Positions 49,334 to 58,365 are shown, numbered from the stretch's first letter. The stretch is 64,000 bases of DNA from Hwanghaeella grinnelliae (GCF_004005845.1 NZ_SADE01000002.1:682421-746420); one strand, 5' to 3'. Numbers and translations are program-made. The notes: generated by a model from the sequence alone, not told the origin.

Positions 49334-49538
49334 CAACGGAGATCCCTTCTACACAAAATTGGAAAAAATTACCCAAGGGGGACGTTCTAGCCGGACATTT
49401 ATTGGCAAAGTATTAAAAAATGAGACCTTCGAATGTAAACAGCCGAAAAACAATCAATCATTAGTATTATAAAATACAGGCAGTTTTATGGCATGGGACC
49501 GCATATTGGCGGTCTGCCGGTCTGTCTTCGGCCGGTGC
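49334..49538. other. Spacer between the two EAL genes
   Basis: This 205-base gap is markedly AT-rich in its first 150 bases and should hold the promoter of EAL copy 1. Near its far end GACCGC (49497-49502) and GCGGTC (49509-49514) form a short stem, without a T-run, just after the EAL copy 2 stop. Confidence 0.45.
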
Positions 49539-50555
49539 TTAGCCCGGTCTCCCTAGATGGTAGCCTTGAAAAAAATCGACCCCCAGATTGAGCACATGGT
49601 CCAGGGTTTCCTGATCTTCGATGCCCTCGGCGATTGTTTTGATTCCGTTCATTTGGGCGACCGATGCCAAGTCGTGTATGAATTGGGTTTTCAGCTTGTC
49701 GTGGATGGAATCCGTGACCAGCAACTTGTCCAGCTTGATGTATTCCGGCCGCAGGCGGATCACGGTTTCGATATTGTTGAAACCGGTCCCGAAATCATCC
49801 AGGGCGATGGCGAAACCTTCTTCGCGATACCGGGCAATAATCGCCGCAAGGTGGTCGAAATCGCTGATTTTGTCGGTCTCCACCACCTCGAAGACCAGCC
49901 TGCTGGGGTCGATCTTGGCGGCCCGCGCGGCGGAAAACGTCGTTTCCAGACAGAATTGCGGGTCGTATACCGAAGACGGCAAAAAATTGATGAAGACGTT
50001 CGATTCGGTTGAAATCCCCGACCCGGAATGTACGGCGGCAATGCGGGCCGCCCGATCCAGTTTGGCCCGAAGTTCGGGCGTCGATGCTGCGCGCAACATG
50101 CGATAAGGCGTGATCACGGCCCCGCCTTCGCCTTTCCCCCGCATCAGCATTTCATGGCCGAAAACAGACCCGTCCCGGTCCACAATCGGCTGGGCAAGAC
50201 AGTACAAACCATTTTCATTCAGAAGATCGACCAACCATTCCCCTTGAATCTCGTCCAAGAGGGAACCGAAGGATCTGGTCCGACGGACTTCCGACGGGGT
50301 CGGCGCGTCGCCGGTGATGTCGACGGCGATTGTGTCGGTCAATTGCGGTGTCGACAGTTCCTCGACCAGCCGCGAATTATGGCGGCGGATCAGTTCCGTC
50401 GGGAAAAGCAGGGCACCGTATTCTTGGTGTCCAAAAGGGCGTTCCAGGCTGGTCAGAATTTCAAGCAGACGATCGGCGGTGTGATTCTCGGGCGGATAGA
50501 CCGCAACCCGAGGATTCAGGGTCTCGGCGCTACCGCCGCATAGACTACAAGGCAT
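49539..50555 (-). CDS. EAL-domain cyclic-di-GMP phosphodiesterase, CxxC type (copy 2)
   Basis: Paralogue of copy 1, 338 residues, beginning MPCSLCGGS with the same CxxC spacing. The N-terminal region again contains a YPPENHTADRLL-like stretch and GALLFPTELIRRH, aligned with YPAEQHTELKLL and GGLLFPTHFFCENH in copy 1. The EAL core is complete: GHEMLMRG, FINFLPSS, VVETDK, ALDDFGTGFNN, YIKLDK, AEGIEDQ, FFQGYHLGRP. The two genes therefore arose by tandem duplication and have since diverged, chiefly in the N-terminal half and in the centre. It follows rlmN by 87 bases on the same strand. Confidence 0.88.
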   Translation of the reverse strand: MPCSLCGGSAETLNPRVAVYPPENHTADRLLEILTSLERPFGHQEYGALLFPTELIRRHNSRLVEELSTPQLTDTIAVDITGDAPTPSEVRRTRSFGSLLDEIQGEWLVDLLNENGLYCLAQPIVDRDGSVFGHEMLMRGKGEGGAVITPYRMLRAASTPELRAKLDRAARIAAVHSGSGISTESNVFINFLPSSVYDPQFCLETTFSAARAAKIDPSRLVFEVVETDKISDFDHLAAIIARYREEGFAIALDDFGTGFNNIETVIRLRPEYIKLDKLLVTDSIHDKLKTQFIHDLASVAQMNGIKTIAEGIEDQETLDHVLNLGVDFFQGYHLGRPG

Positions 50556-50642
50556 GATTTTTCGAACCGAATAATGGAATCTATTCTATAGCGCGAATAG
50601 ACCACGCGAATGACTAGATTTCGTTAACGTCAACATGCGGTG

Positions 50643-51875
50643 TCAGAGGGAAATACCGACCGCGGCCTCTTTCTCCGCCTGGATCGCTTCCATCTGCATT
50701 CGTTCGCGTTTGCCGATCCGCTGGCTTTCCGACTTCAACTGCCCGCAAGCCGCCAGAATATCCCGGCCGCGCGGGGTCCGTATCGGGGCGGAATAACCCG
50801 CATTCCAAATGACGTCGGCGAATTTCTTGATCTGCGCATCGGTGGAACAGTCATAGGGGCTGCCGGGCCAGGGATTGAAGGGGATAAGGTTGATCTTGCT
50901 GGGTATGCCCTTGATCAGACGCAGCAATTCCTTCGCATCGGCGACGGAATCGTTCACGCCTTTCAGCATGACATATTCCCAGGTAACGCGTTTCGCGTTG
51001 GAAAGGCCCGGATAGGCGCGGACCGCTTCCATCAACTCCTTCAACGGATATTTCCGGTTGATGGGGACAATTTCGTTCCGCAAATCGTCCCTGACAGCAT
51101 GAAGCGAAATAGCCAGCAGAACGTCGGCTTCCCGCCCGACACGTTCTATTTCCGGCACGACACCCGATGTGGACAGTGTGATCCGGCGTTTGGACAGTGA
51201 AATCCCTTCCCCATCCATGATGAGCTTCATCGCCTTGATGACATTGTCGGTGTTGTAGAGCGGTTCGCCCATGCCCATGAAGACAATGTTCGTCAGCCGC
51301 CGCTTGTCCGAGGTTGTCGACCAGTCGCCCAAGGTGTCGCGGGCCAGCATTACCTGTGCGACGATATCCGCGGGCGTCAGGTTGCGGACCATCCGTTGCG
51401 TGCCGGTATGGCAAAATTTGCAGGTCAACGTGCAGCCGACCTGGCTGGAAACACACAGCGTGCCCCTATCATCGTCGGGGATATAGACGGTCTCCGCCTC
51501 GTTCCCATCATCGTATCGAAGCAGCCATTTTTGGGTTCCGTCGCTGGAAACCTGATGTGCGGTCACTTCGGGTCGGTGCATGCGGAAATTATCGGCAAGC
51601 TTGGCGCGCAAGGGCTTCGCCATGTTTGTCATACCGTCGAATTCGGTGATGCCGCGGTTGTAGATCCACTGAAACAGTTGCTGTGCACGGAACGCGGGCT
51701 CGCCCATCTCGCTTAGGAAGCCGCGCATGTCTTCGCGGTCCATGCCAATCAGGTTCGGTCGGGTATCGGCGGCATCGGCCTGAACCGGCGCCTTGGCCCC
51801 GCCGGGCATGAATTCTTTCAGATCCGCCGCCGCATCTGCGGAAAATTCCGCCGCGGCAGGTGTCGAGCCGGTCAT
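50643..51875 (-). CDS. rlmN: 23S rRNA (adenine-C2)-methyltransferase RlmN
   Basis: Radical-SAM enzyme that methylates A2503 of 23S rRNA and A37 of some tRNAs. The C-x3-C-x2-C cluster motif is in [13 protein letters not shown] (about 152-164), preceded by LCVSSQ, and the C-terminal resolving Cys is in [11 protein letters not shown] (about 381). At 410 residues it has a ~40-residue polar N-terminal extension relative to E. coli, as is common in alphaproteobacteria. The annotated start may be long; internal ATGs follow (for example MDREDMRGF near residue 45). Confidence 0.95.
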   Translation of the reverse strand: MTGSTPAAAEFSADAAADLKEFMPGGAKAPVQADAADTRPNLIGMDREDMRGFLSEMGEPAFRAQQLFQWIYNRGITEFDGMTNMAKPLRAKLADNFRMHRPEVTAHQVSSDGTQKWLLRYDDGNEAETVYIPDDDRGTLCVSSQVGCTLTCKFCHTGTQRMVRNLTPADIVAQVMLARDTLGDWSTTSDKRRLTNIVFMGMGEPLYNTDNVIKAMKLIMDGEGISLSKRRITLSTSGVVPEIERVGREADVLLAISLHAVRDDLRNEIVPINRKYPLKELMEAVRAYPGLSNAKRVTWEYVMLKGVNDSVADAKELLRLIKGIPSKINLIPFNPWPGSPYDCSTDAQIKKFADVIWNAGYSAPIRTPRGRDILAACGQLKSESQRIGKRERMQMEAIQAEKEAAVGISL

Positions 51876-52013
51876 ATCTCTTTTCCTACGAATTGGTCCC
51901 GGTATAAATATGAGTGTTGCATATAGGGTTTAAGGGGGTGCTGTAAACTCGTGCTACAGCGGCCGAACCAGCCTAAATGTGTCGGGACGTATCGTTTTTC
52001 AGGGAGATATCGC

Positions 52014-52229
52014 ATGGCCTTCGAAGATCTGCAGGCGGAAATCGGACTGTTGCTGACCGAATTGGACGGCGAACAGGGCGACCGCCATGAAATCTATCTG
52101 CGGATCCGCCAGATGCTGGATACGATGAAGGCCGAAGGCCTTCCCCTGCCGCAGGATCTTGTCGAGCTGGAGAAAGCTCTCGAAGCGGAATTCTCTTCCG
52201 AAACGGGGGATGGGCCCAACGGCGGATAA
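52014..52229 (+). CDS. Small conserved-looking alphaproteobacterial protein
   Basis: A 71-residue acidic protein beginning MAFEDLQAEIGLLLTELDGE, predicted mostly helical, with no Cys, signal or membrane segment. AGGGAGAT precedes its ATG at ideal spacing, which decides this start over the open frame upstream. I have the impression of similar short proteins next to rlmN in other Rhodospirillales, but cannot verify it. It converges on the ialB-like gene seven bases away. Confidence 0.7.
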   Translation: MAFEDLQAEIGLLLTELDGEQGDRHEIYLRIRQMLDTMKAEGLPLPQDLVELEKALEAEFSSETGDGPNGG

Positions 52230-52235
52230 GAGGCG

Positions 52236-52808
52236 CTATTTCGGGCAGGCTGAATTGAGCGCCTTGGTCCCGGCCGTGACACCGGACAAGGAATAGGTAT
52301 CGATCGTCCTGGTTCCGCGGGTCGATACGCCGCGCACGACCATCCTGTTGCCCCGGCGCATCGCCGCCGCAATTTTAGGGTCATCGGATTCATCGGCGAA
52401 GGCGGCCTCGCCTTCCGGGATCAGGCGGAACTTCTCGTTGCCGATTTGAACCGAAACTTCTTCGCTGGTGCTCAGCGGATAGCCCAGTTGAAAGCTGACG
52501 GCAGACCAGCTTTTCAAAGCAGGGCGGTGCGTGATGAAGGCGTAGATGTCGCCGCGGCGTACATTCGACGGTTCGCTTTTGATTGGGCGGGACCACATGT
52601 TGCAGACCTTGCCTTCAGGTTCTTGATAGCTGTGCGCCTTCCAGTCGTTGAACGCCCCCAGGACCACATCCTGCGCCGATGCCTGTTGCGCGGTGCCGAG
52701 GCAGCCGATTACGGCCAATGCACCGAATAGAAGGGCGAGGCGCAAAGGTCCGTTTTGGAAGGTCGCGGACCGGAATTCGGGAAAGTATTTGGACTCAAAG
52801 GCTTGCAT
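52236..52808 (-). CDS. Invasion-associated locus B (IalB)-family protein
   Basis: A periplasmic 190-residue protein: hydrophobic segment about 22-45 with an ASAQ-like cleavage end, then an IalB domain with FNDWKAHSY, VCNMWSRPIKSEP, RRGDIYAFITHRP, VSVQIGNEKFRL and RTIDTYSLSGVTAGTKALNSAC. The two cysteines are positioned to form a disulfide. IalB was named for Bartonella invasion, but homologues are general in Alphaproteobacteria and the function is unknown. It is transcribed divergently from the ECF sigma factor gene; AGGAAAG precedes the ATG at 52808. Confidence 0.85.
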   Translation of the reverse strand: MQAFESKYFPEFRSATFQNGPLRLALLFGALAVIGCLGTAQQASAQDVVLGAFNDWKAHSYQEPEGKVCNMWSRPIKSEPSNVRRGDIYAFITHRPALKSWSAVSFQLGYPLSTSEEVSVQIGNEKFRLIPEGEAAFADESDDPKIAAAMRRGNRMVVRGVSTRGTRTIDTYSLSGVTAGTKALNSACPK

Positions 52809-52867
52809 CGTATGTCTTTCCTAGGATTGATTTACGGGCGCGCCTGGCAAATTGGCGATGCGTCTAC

Positions 52868-52897
52868 TGATCCAGATGGGAATCATCGACGTATCTT
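52868..52897 (+). promoter_or_regulatory. Candidate ECF-sigma (RpoE/ChrR-type) promoter
   Basis: TGATCC (52868-52873), the -35 known for Rhodobacter RpoE-ChrR (ECF11) targets, is followed after 18 bases by TATCTT (52892-52897). It lies about 145 bases upstream of the chosen rpoE start. ECF sigma factors of this type usually activate their own operon, so this is the expected place. Confidence 0.55.
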
Positions 52898-53040
52898 CAA
52901 GCATGGATTACTCAGGCGCAACCGCGGTGGCGGAGCCGCCTCCCCGGAATCGTGTGTTGAGCACTGAATGCGATTCTGGCCTGGCGGTCGAGAAAAATGG
53001 ACATAAAAACCGGCGGCCGGTTCGGCGGCCGGGCAAGGAA

Positions 53041-53619
53041 ATGTGCAGGACCATCGTTTTGGACGCTGCGACCCCTGACGACCACAAGGAATTGATGCGC
53101 CGCATCGCGGCGGCGCAGGACAAGGCTGCGTTTGCGGCCCTGTTCGGACATTTCGGTCCCCGGGTGAAAGCCTATCTGATGCGCAGCGGGTCGACGCCCG
53201 AGAGCGCGGAGGAACTGGCACAGGAAGCGATGGTCATGGTGTGGCGAAAGGCCGAGAGTTTCGACCCCGCGCAAGCTTCGGTTTCGACCTGGATATTTAC
53301 CATCGCGCGGAACAAGCGGATCGATGCCTATCGGCGCATGAACCGGCCGGATCTGGACGAGAACGATCCGGCCCTTGTTCCCGACGGGCCGACAGCCCCC
53401 GACACGGCCTATGCGGAGGGGCAGGTTTCGACGGCGATCCGCGAGGCAGTCGCGACCCTGCCTGACGAACAGGCGGAGATGCTGAAAAAGGCCTTTTTCG
53501 AGGATAAGGCCCATAGTGAGATTGCGGCGGAAACGGGCCTTCCCCTCGGCACCGTCAAGTCGCGCCTGCGACTGGCCATTGGCCGGATGCGCAAGCAGTT
53601 AAAGGAGTTCGAAGAATGA
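53041..53619 (+). CDS. rpoE: ECF sigma factor, RpoE/ChrR (ECF11) type
   Basis: Extracytoplasmic-function sigma factor with region 2 (FAALFGHFGPRVKAYLMRSG to VWRKAESFDPAQASVSTWIFTIARNKRIDAYRR, by position about 30-100) and region 4 (LPDEQAEMLKKAFFEDKAHSEIA and LPLGTVKSRLRLAIGRMRK, about 140-190). The open frame continues 63 codons upstream but that part is unlike sigma factors; ATG at 53041 with AAGGAA fits. The overlapping downstream gene encodes ChrR, the zinc anti-sigma factor that releases this sigma in response to singlet oxygen in Rhodobacter, so a photooxidative stress role is likely. Confidence 0.93.
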   Translation: MCRTIVLDAATPDDHKELMRRIAAAQDKAAFAALFGHFGPRVKAYLMRSGSTPESAEELAQEAMVMVWRKAESFDPAQASVSTWIFTIARNKRIDAYRRMNRPDLDENDPALVPDGPTAPDTAYAEGQVSTAIREAVATLPDEQAEMLKKAFFEDKAHSEIAAETGLPLGTVKSRLRLAIGRMRKQLKEFEE

Positions 53620-54311
53620 GTGTCGTTTCGGCGCGCGAGCCTGTGGGACCGATCCCACAACATCACTTGAGCGACGATTTGCTGACGGCTTATGCAGCGG
53701 GATCGCTGGATGAGGCGTCCAGTCTGTTCGTGGCAAGCCACCTGACCCTGTGTCCGGAATGCCGTCGCCGCGCGGCCATGATGGACGAGGTCGGCGGTGT
53801 ATTGCTGGACGATATTGCCCCGGTGGCAATGTCCGCCGGCGCACTCAGCGCGGTTCTGTCCCGTGCGGAAGCCCCGGCAAATGACGAACCGGCATCGATG
53901 GCGGGGTCACGGCAAACCGTATTCGGCGCTGACCTGCCGGCGCCGATGCGGCGTTATTACGGGTGCGACCTGGATGGAATCGCTTGGCAACGCCAAGGCG
54001 GTGGCGTCTCCGTCGCCACGGTTCCCGGCATTGGAGATGGCAGCCACGCCTTCATGTTGAAAGTGGAGGCAGGCCGGGCGGTGCCCCAGCATACTCATCG
54101 CGGGAACGAGTTGGTGATGGTCCTGAAGGGGGCCTATAGCGACGCGGCTGGTCGGTTCGGACGCGGCGATGTCGAATTGGCCGACGGCGACGTCGATCAC
54201 CAGCCCAAGGCGGAAAAGGGTGAGGATTGCATTTGCCTGGCGGTAACGGATGCCCCGCTGAAATTCACCGGCTCTCTGGGCTGGCTCCTCAACGTCTTTG
54301 TGAAGATGTAA
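53616..54311 (+). CDS. chrR: ChrR-type zinc anti-sigma factor
   Basis: Anti-sigma partner of the upstream RpoE, overlapping it by four bases (ATGA). The N-terminal anti-sigma domain carries the H-x3-C-x2-C zinc motif in HLTLCPEC (near 44-51) with an upstream HH at 16-17; the C-terminal cupin domain holds HTHRGNE and GDVDH, matching the four metal ligands described for Rhodobacter ChrR that are needed for singlet-oxygen sensing. Both halves are complete at 231 residues. Confidence 0.93.
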   Translation: MSVVSAREPVGPIPQHHLSDDLLTAYAAGSLDEASSLFVASHLTLCPECRRRAAMMDEVGGVLLDDIAPVAMSAGALSAVLSRAEAPANDEPASMAGSRQTVFGADLPAPMRRYYGCDLDGIAWQRQGGGVSVATVPGIGDGSHAFMLKVEAGRAVPQHTHRGNELVMVLKGAYSDAAGRFGRGDVELADGDVDHQPKAEKGEDCICLAVTDAPLKFTGSLGWLLNVFVKM

Positions 54312-54325
54312 ACAAACCTCCGCCC

Positions 54326-54868
54326 TCACGCACCGGACTTTGCCGTACGAACCTTACGGCGCCGGTTAGAGGGTGGGCGCACGAATTCTTCTGTCGGGCC
54401 GCCGGCGCGGACCGGTCGGTCGGCCCTGCGGCCCCGACTGATCAAGCGGTCATACATGATCAGCGCCCCGGCGACACTGACATTGACGCAGAACTTGGTC
54501 GGGATCTTTACGACGAATTCACACAGATCGACGATTGCCGGCGAAAGCGACCCGGCTTCCGGTCCCAAGATATAGGCGGCCCGGTCGGGGTGCCGGAAAC
54601 TCGGCAAATCGATGGCATCGTCCATCAGTTCGACACCGACGAGACTGCAGGTTCTAGGCAGCATTATGTCCTCGGCGGAATCAAATGTGTAAAATGGAAC
54701 ATGCTCGGATGTCTTCGATGTGTCCGTCTGGTTAAGGGCGCGAAGGCTGATTTCCGGCGCGACGGCGAAAACGAAGCTGGCTCCGAAGGCATGGGCCGTG
54801 CGGGTCAATGCCCCGACATTGCGGGGCTTCGAGATATTCTCGACCCCAATACCGAAATATCCGCGCAT
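54326..54868 (-). CDS. TrmH/SpoU-family RNA methyltransferase
   Basis: SPOUT-class methyltransferase of 180 residues with the three motifs: ENISKPRNVGALTRTAHAFGA (motif 1, N-x-G-x3-R), YILGPEAGSLS (motif 2) and KFCVNVSVAGALIMYDRL (motif 3). It should 2'-O-methylate a tRNA or rRNA nucleotide; which one cannot be told. The C-terminal ~35 residues are arginine-rich and may bind RNA. It converges on chrR with a 14-base gap and is divergent from the asparaginase gene. Confidence 0.85.
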   Translation of the reverse strand: MRGYFGIGVENISKPRNVGALTRTAHAFGASFVFAVAPEISLRALNQTDTSKTSEHVPFYTFDSAEDIMLPRTCSLVGVELMDDAIDLPSFRHPDRAAYILGPEAGSLSPAIVDLCEFVVKIPTKFCVNVSVAGALIMYDRLISRGRRADRPVRAGGPTEEFVRPPSNRRRKVRTAKSGA

Positions 54869-54969
54869 TCACCTCTCCAAACCCATTATCAGCAAAATTG
54901 GTCCCCTGTTCTTGCATCGCCTTGCGGCGAGGGGCAAGTTTGCTCAAGCAATCCCGCGAGAGACAGATC

Positions 54970-56055
54970 ATGTCCCAGAACGAACGCCCGTCAGAAGGCG
55001 CAGGAAACGACCCGGTATCTCTGACCTCGACCGATCGGGCCGGAAGCGCCAACCCCATCGGCGTCGAAGTGACCCGAGGCCCCGTCGTCGAAAGCCGACA
55101 TCGCGGCAGTGTGGCAATCGTCGATGTCGCGGGAAAGGTCAAGGTGGCCTGGGGTGATATCGCGCAGCCGGTATATCCGCGTTCGGCGATCAAGGCGTTG
55201 CAGGCCATCCCCGCCGTCGAATCGGGCATGGCCGATGCCGTCGGACTGTCCAAATCCGAATTGGCGCTGCTTTGTTCCTCCCATGGCGGAGAGCCGCGGC
55301 ATACGGAAACGGCTGCCGCCATTCTGAAACGCGTGGGGATGTCCGAGGCGGATCTGGAATGCGGCACGCATTGGCCCACCCATGAGGAAAGCGCCCACGC
55401 CCTGGCCGCTTCGGGCGGGGTCGCCAACCAGCTTCACAACAATTGCTCCGGCAAGCATGCCGGCATGCTGGCCCTTGCCAAGGAAATGGGTGTGCCGACC
55501 AAAGGTTATTCCAAGGTCACCCATCCGATACAGCAGCGCATCCTGGGCGTGCTGGAATTCATGGCCGGGATCGATATGTCCGGCCTTCCGATGGGCATTG
55601 ACGGCTGTTCGATCCCGACCTGGGCGATCCCCTTGGAAAATCTGGCCTATGCCTTTGCCCGTTTCGGCGCGGGTGAGGATATGCCCGACGCGCGGCGCAA
55701 GGCCTGTGACCGAATCATGGAAGCGGTCTTTTCCGACCCCTTCATGATCGCCGGCACGGGCCGCTACTGCTCGGAAATGACAGAATTTCTGGGTGGTCGT
55801 GTGTTTCTTAAGACCGGCGCGGAAGGTGTGTTCTGCGCAGCGGTCCCGTCGATGGGCATCGGCATTGCCTTGAAATGTGACGACGGCGCGTCGCGCGGGG
55901 CGGAAATGTTGCTGACCGCCGTTCTTGACAAGATCGGGGTGTTCGAGCCCGGCGAGGCCGATGCAGCGGCCGGCTTCCTTGCCAAACCGGTCGTCAACCG
56001 GAACAATCTGCGCGTCGGCGAAATCCGGCCGGCACAGGATATTCTCTCTTTCTAA
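54970..56055 (+). CDS. ReAV-type L-asparaginase
   Basis: Asparaginase of the Rhizobium etli class (not the E. coli AnsA/AnsB class). Family sites are visible: YPRSAIKALQAI with the Ser and Lys pair, SSHGGEPRH, NCSGKHAGML with the zinc Cys and Lys, and GCSIPTWAIP with the second zinc Cys. It would hydrolyse asparagine to aspartate and ammonia. I start at ATG 54970 (MSQNERPSEGAG, about 361 residues); the frame extends to 54808 but the extra 54 codons are not conserved. It is followed 57 bases later by a quinone oxidoreductase gene. Confidence 0.9.
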   Translation: MSQNERPSEGAGNDPVSLTSTDRAGSANPIGVEVTRGPVVESRHRGSVAIVDVAGKVKVAWGDIAQPVYPRSAIKALQAIPAVESGMADAVGLSKSELALLCSSHGGEPRHTETAAAILKRVGMSEADLECGTHWPTHEESAHALAASGGVANQLHNNCSGKHAGMLALAKEMGVPTKGYSKVTHPIQQRILGVLEFMAGIDMSGLPMGIDGCSIPTWAIPLENLAYAFARFGAGEDMPDARRKACDRIMEAVFSDPFMIAGTGRYCSEMTEFLGGRVFLKTGAEGVFCAAVPSMGIGIALKCDDGASRGAEMLLTAVLDKIGVFEPGEADAAAGFLAKPVVNRNNLRVGEIRPAQDILSF

Positions 56056-56112
56056 CAGGTCCCGGATGATCACATCCGGACCGTCTTCCAAACCGACGAA
56101 CGGACCCTTGCG

Positions 56113-57084
56113 ATGAAAGCAGTTCGCCTGACGGCCTTGACCGGATTCGATGCAATCCAGGTCGAAGATGTCGAGACCAAACCGCTCGAAAGCCGGCAGG
56201 TGCGCATAAAAGTGCACGCGGCGGGGCTGAATTTCGCGGATCTGTTGATGGCGGGCGGCACCTATCAGGCGACGCCCGAACCGCCGTTTACCATGGGAAT
56301 GGAACTGTCGGGCGAGGTGGTGGAGGTCCATCCGGACGCGGACGGGGTTTTCCCTGGTGACCGTGTCATGGCGCGCCCGGGGCAGGGCGCTTTCGCGGAA
56401 GAGGTCGTGACCAACGACCGGAACTGCATTGTCATTCCGCATGCCATGAGTTTTGAGGATGCCGCGGCGTTTCCCATCGCCTATGGCACGGCGCATCTTG
56501 GCCTTAGCCGACGCGGGCGACTGCAATCGGGGGAGGTGCTGATGGTGCACGGCGCGGCCGGTGGCGTCGGGCTGACCGCGGTACAGGTCGGCAAGGCCAT
56601 GGGCGCCACGGTCATCGCGACCGCGGGCAGTGACGAACGGTTGGCGGTCGCCAAGGAAAACGGCGCCGATTATGTCATCAACTATCAAACCGAAAGTATC
56701 CGTGATCGGGTTAAGGAAATGACCGGCGGGGTGGATGTCGTCTTCGATCCGGTCGGCGGGGACGCGTTCAAACAATCGCTTCGCTGCATCAACCCGGAAG
56801 GGCGTATCGTGGTTATCGGTTTCGCCAGTGGCGACGTCCCGCAGGCGCCGGCGAACATTCTGCTGGTGAAGAATGTGGACGTTATCGGATTCTATTGGGG
56901 CGGTTATGGCGGTTTCGCGCCCGAGGCGATTCGCGACTCCTTGGAAAAATGCCTCACCCTGTATAGCGACGGGTTGTTGACGCCGCATGTCTCCCATGTC
57001 CTGCCCTTTGCGCGGGTCCAGGAAGCTTTTGCCCTGCTGCGCGACCGGAAGGCGACCGGCAAGGTCCTTCTGACGCCCGCATAG
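56113..57084 (+). CDS. Zinc-free quinone oxidoreductase (MDR family)
   Basis: Medium-chain dehydrogenase/reductase of 323 residues, QOR-like. The NADPH-binding GAAGGVGLTAVQVGKAMGA lies near 150, and the catalytic-zinc cysteines and His of alcohol dehydrogenases are missing, as expected for this branch. MGMELSGEVVEVHPDADGVFPGDRV and the C-terminal KATGKVLLTP are typical. It probably reduces quinones or enones with NADPH; the substrate is unknown. A methyltransferase gene begins 17 bases downstream, suggesting a three-gene set with the asparaginase gene. Confidence 0.88.
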   Translation: MKAVRLTALTGFDAIQVEDVETKPLESRQVRIKVHAAGLNFADLLMAGGTYQATPEPPFTMGMELSGEVVEVHPDADGVFPGDRVMARPGQGAFAEEVVTNDRNCIVIPHAMSFEDAAAFPIAYGTAHLGLSRRGRLQSGEVLMVHGAAGGVGLTAVQVGKAMGATVIATAGSDERLAVAKENGADYVINYQTESIRDRVKEMTGGVDVVFDPVGGDAFKQSLRCINPEGRIVVIGFASGDVPQAPANILLVKNVDVIGFYWGGYGGFAPEAIRDSLEKCLTLYSDGLLTPHVSHVLPFARVQEAFALLRDRKATGKVLLTPA

Positions 57085-57101
57085 GACCAGGACAACAAAC
57101 G

Positions 57102-58331
57102 ATGTGCGCCGATCAAGTCCGCGACCAATATGAGGAATTTCCGTATCCGACCCGTGATCCGGCGGATGAGCGGCGCCGCCTGATCACCGGTTCGCCCAGC
57201 CATTTGGCTGAGATCAATCACTATATTTTCGGTGGCCGGCTAGACTTCGCCCAGCCTTTCCGCGCGTTGATCGCGGGCGGCGGCACGGGGGACGCGGCCA
57301 TCATGCTGGCCCAGCATCTGTCGGATGCGGATGTACCGGCCGAGGTCGTCTATCTGGACCTCTCCACCGCCAGCCGGGCGATAACCGAAGCCAGGGCGAA
57401 GGCGCGCGGGTTGAGCAATATCGCCTTCTATACCGGGTCCCTGTTGGACTTGGGGCATTTCGGGGAATTCGACTACATCGATTGCTGCGGCGTGCTGCAT
57501 CATTTGCCTGTGCCGCAGGAAGGCTTCGCCAGCCTGGCGCGCGCCTTGAAGCCTAATGGCGGGCTGGGCTTGATGGTCTATGGCGAATTGGGACGAACCG
57601 GGGTCTACGACGCGCAGGCAATGCTGCGCGATCTGACCCGGGAGGGTGAGAGCGGGGCCGACAAGGTGGCCCTGGCGCATAAGCTGCTGGCCGCACTGCC
57701 GCCCAGCAACCGGTTGCGCCGCAACCCCCTGATCGGGGATCACCTGTCGACCGATGCGGGTCTCTATGACTTGCTGCTGCATTCGCAGGATCGTGCCTAT
57801 CGCGTGCCCGACCTGGTGGCGGAAATCGAAACCGCGGGCATGCGCGTGGCCAGTTTCATCGAACCATCCCGCTACGACCCCGCGCTCTATCTACATGACA
57901 AGGCTGTGCTGCAACGCCTGGACAGGATGGGGCTGGAAGATCGTGCCGGGTTTGCCGAACTGCTCGCCGGTAATATGAAGAAACACATTGTCTATTGTGT
58001 GCGGCGGGAAAACGAGGCGGAAACGGTGGCCGCCCCGAAGGGTCCCGGCGCGATCCCGGTTCTGCGTGATGCGCCTGGCCCGGAATTCGCCAAGAACATG
58101 CCGCCCGGCGCTGCCTTTACCGCCAGTCTGGACGGTTTGGAGTTCTCGATGCCCTTGCCGCCTTTGGCGCGGGATATTCTGCTGCTCTGCGACGGAAATC
58201 ATAGCTTGGACGAGATTCGGAAATCCTTGCCCGGCGCGCCGGATTGGTTCCGCTTCAAGCCGCAGTTCGACGCGGTCTACAAGGCACTGAACGGTTTCAA
58301 CAAGATGCTGCTGCGTTTTCCGGTGAATTGA
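57102..58331 (+). CDS. Class I SAM-dependent methyltransferase with C-terminal extension
   Basis: The first ~250 residues form a Rossmann methyltransferase with motif I in LIAGGGTGDAAIMLA (about 55-69), a YLDLSTAS acidic end, and CCGVLHHLPVPQEGF with the post-II motif. The N-terminal segment DQYEEFPYPTRDPADE resembles methyltransferases linked to tRNA-like or small-molecule targets. The last ~130 residues (including FSMPLPPLARDILLLCDGNHSL) form a separate small domain seen in regulatory MTases. The substrate is unknown. It follows the quinone oxidoreductase by 17 bases. Confidence 0.8.
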   Translation: MCADQVRDQYEEFPYPTRDPADERRRLITGSPSHLAEINHYIFGGRLDFAQPFRALIAGGGTGDAAIMLAQHLSDADVPAEVVYLDLSTASRAITEARAKARGLSNIAFYTGSLLDLGHFGEFDYIDCCGVLHHLPVPQEGFASLARALKPNGGLGLMVYGELGRTGVYDAQAMLRDLTREGESGADKVALAHKLLAALPPSNRLRRNPLIGDHLSTDAGLYDLLLHSQDRAYRVPDLVAEIETAGMRVASFIEPSRYDPALYLHDKAVLQRLDRMGLEDRAGFAELLAGNMKKHIVYCVRRENEAETVAAPKGPGAIPVLRDAPGPEFAKNMPPGAAFTASLDGLEFSMPLPPLARDILLLCDGNHSLDEIRKSLPGAPDWFRFKPQFDAVYKALNGFNKMLLRFPVN

Positions 58332-58365
58332 CCGGCATCGCTGCTTGACCCTTCAGCCCTTCGGC

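Noticed and set aside
54991-56997. A 668-codon open frame on the minus strand across the asparaginase and quinone oxidoreductase genes
   Set aside because: Both plus-strand genes carry clear family motifs. In GC-rich DNA with GC-biased third positions, long antisense open frames arise by chance; this one has no recognisable domain.
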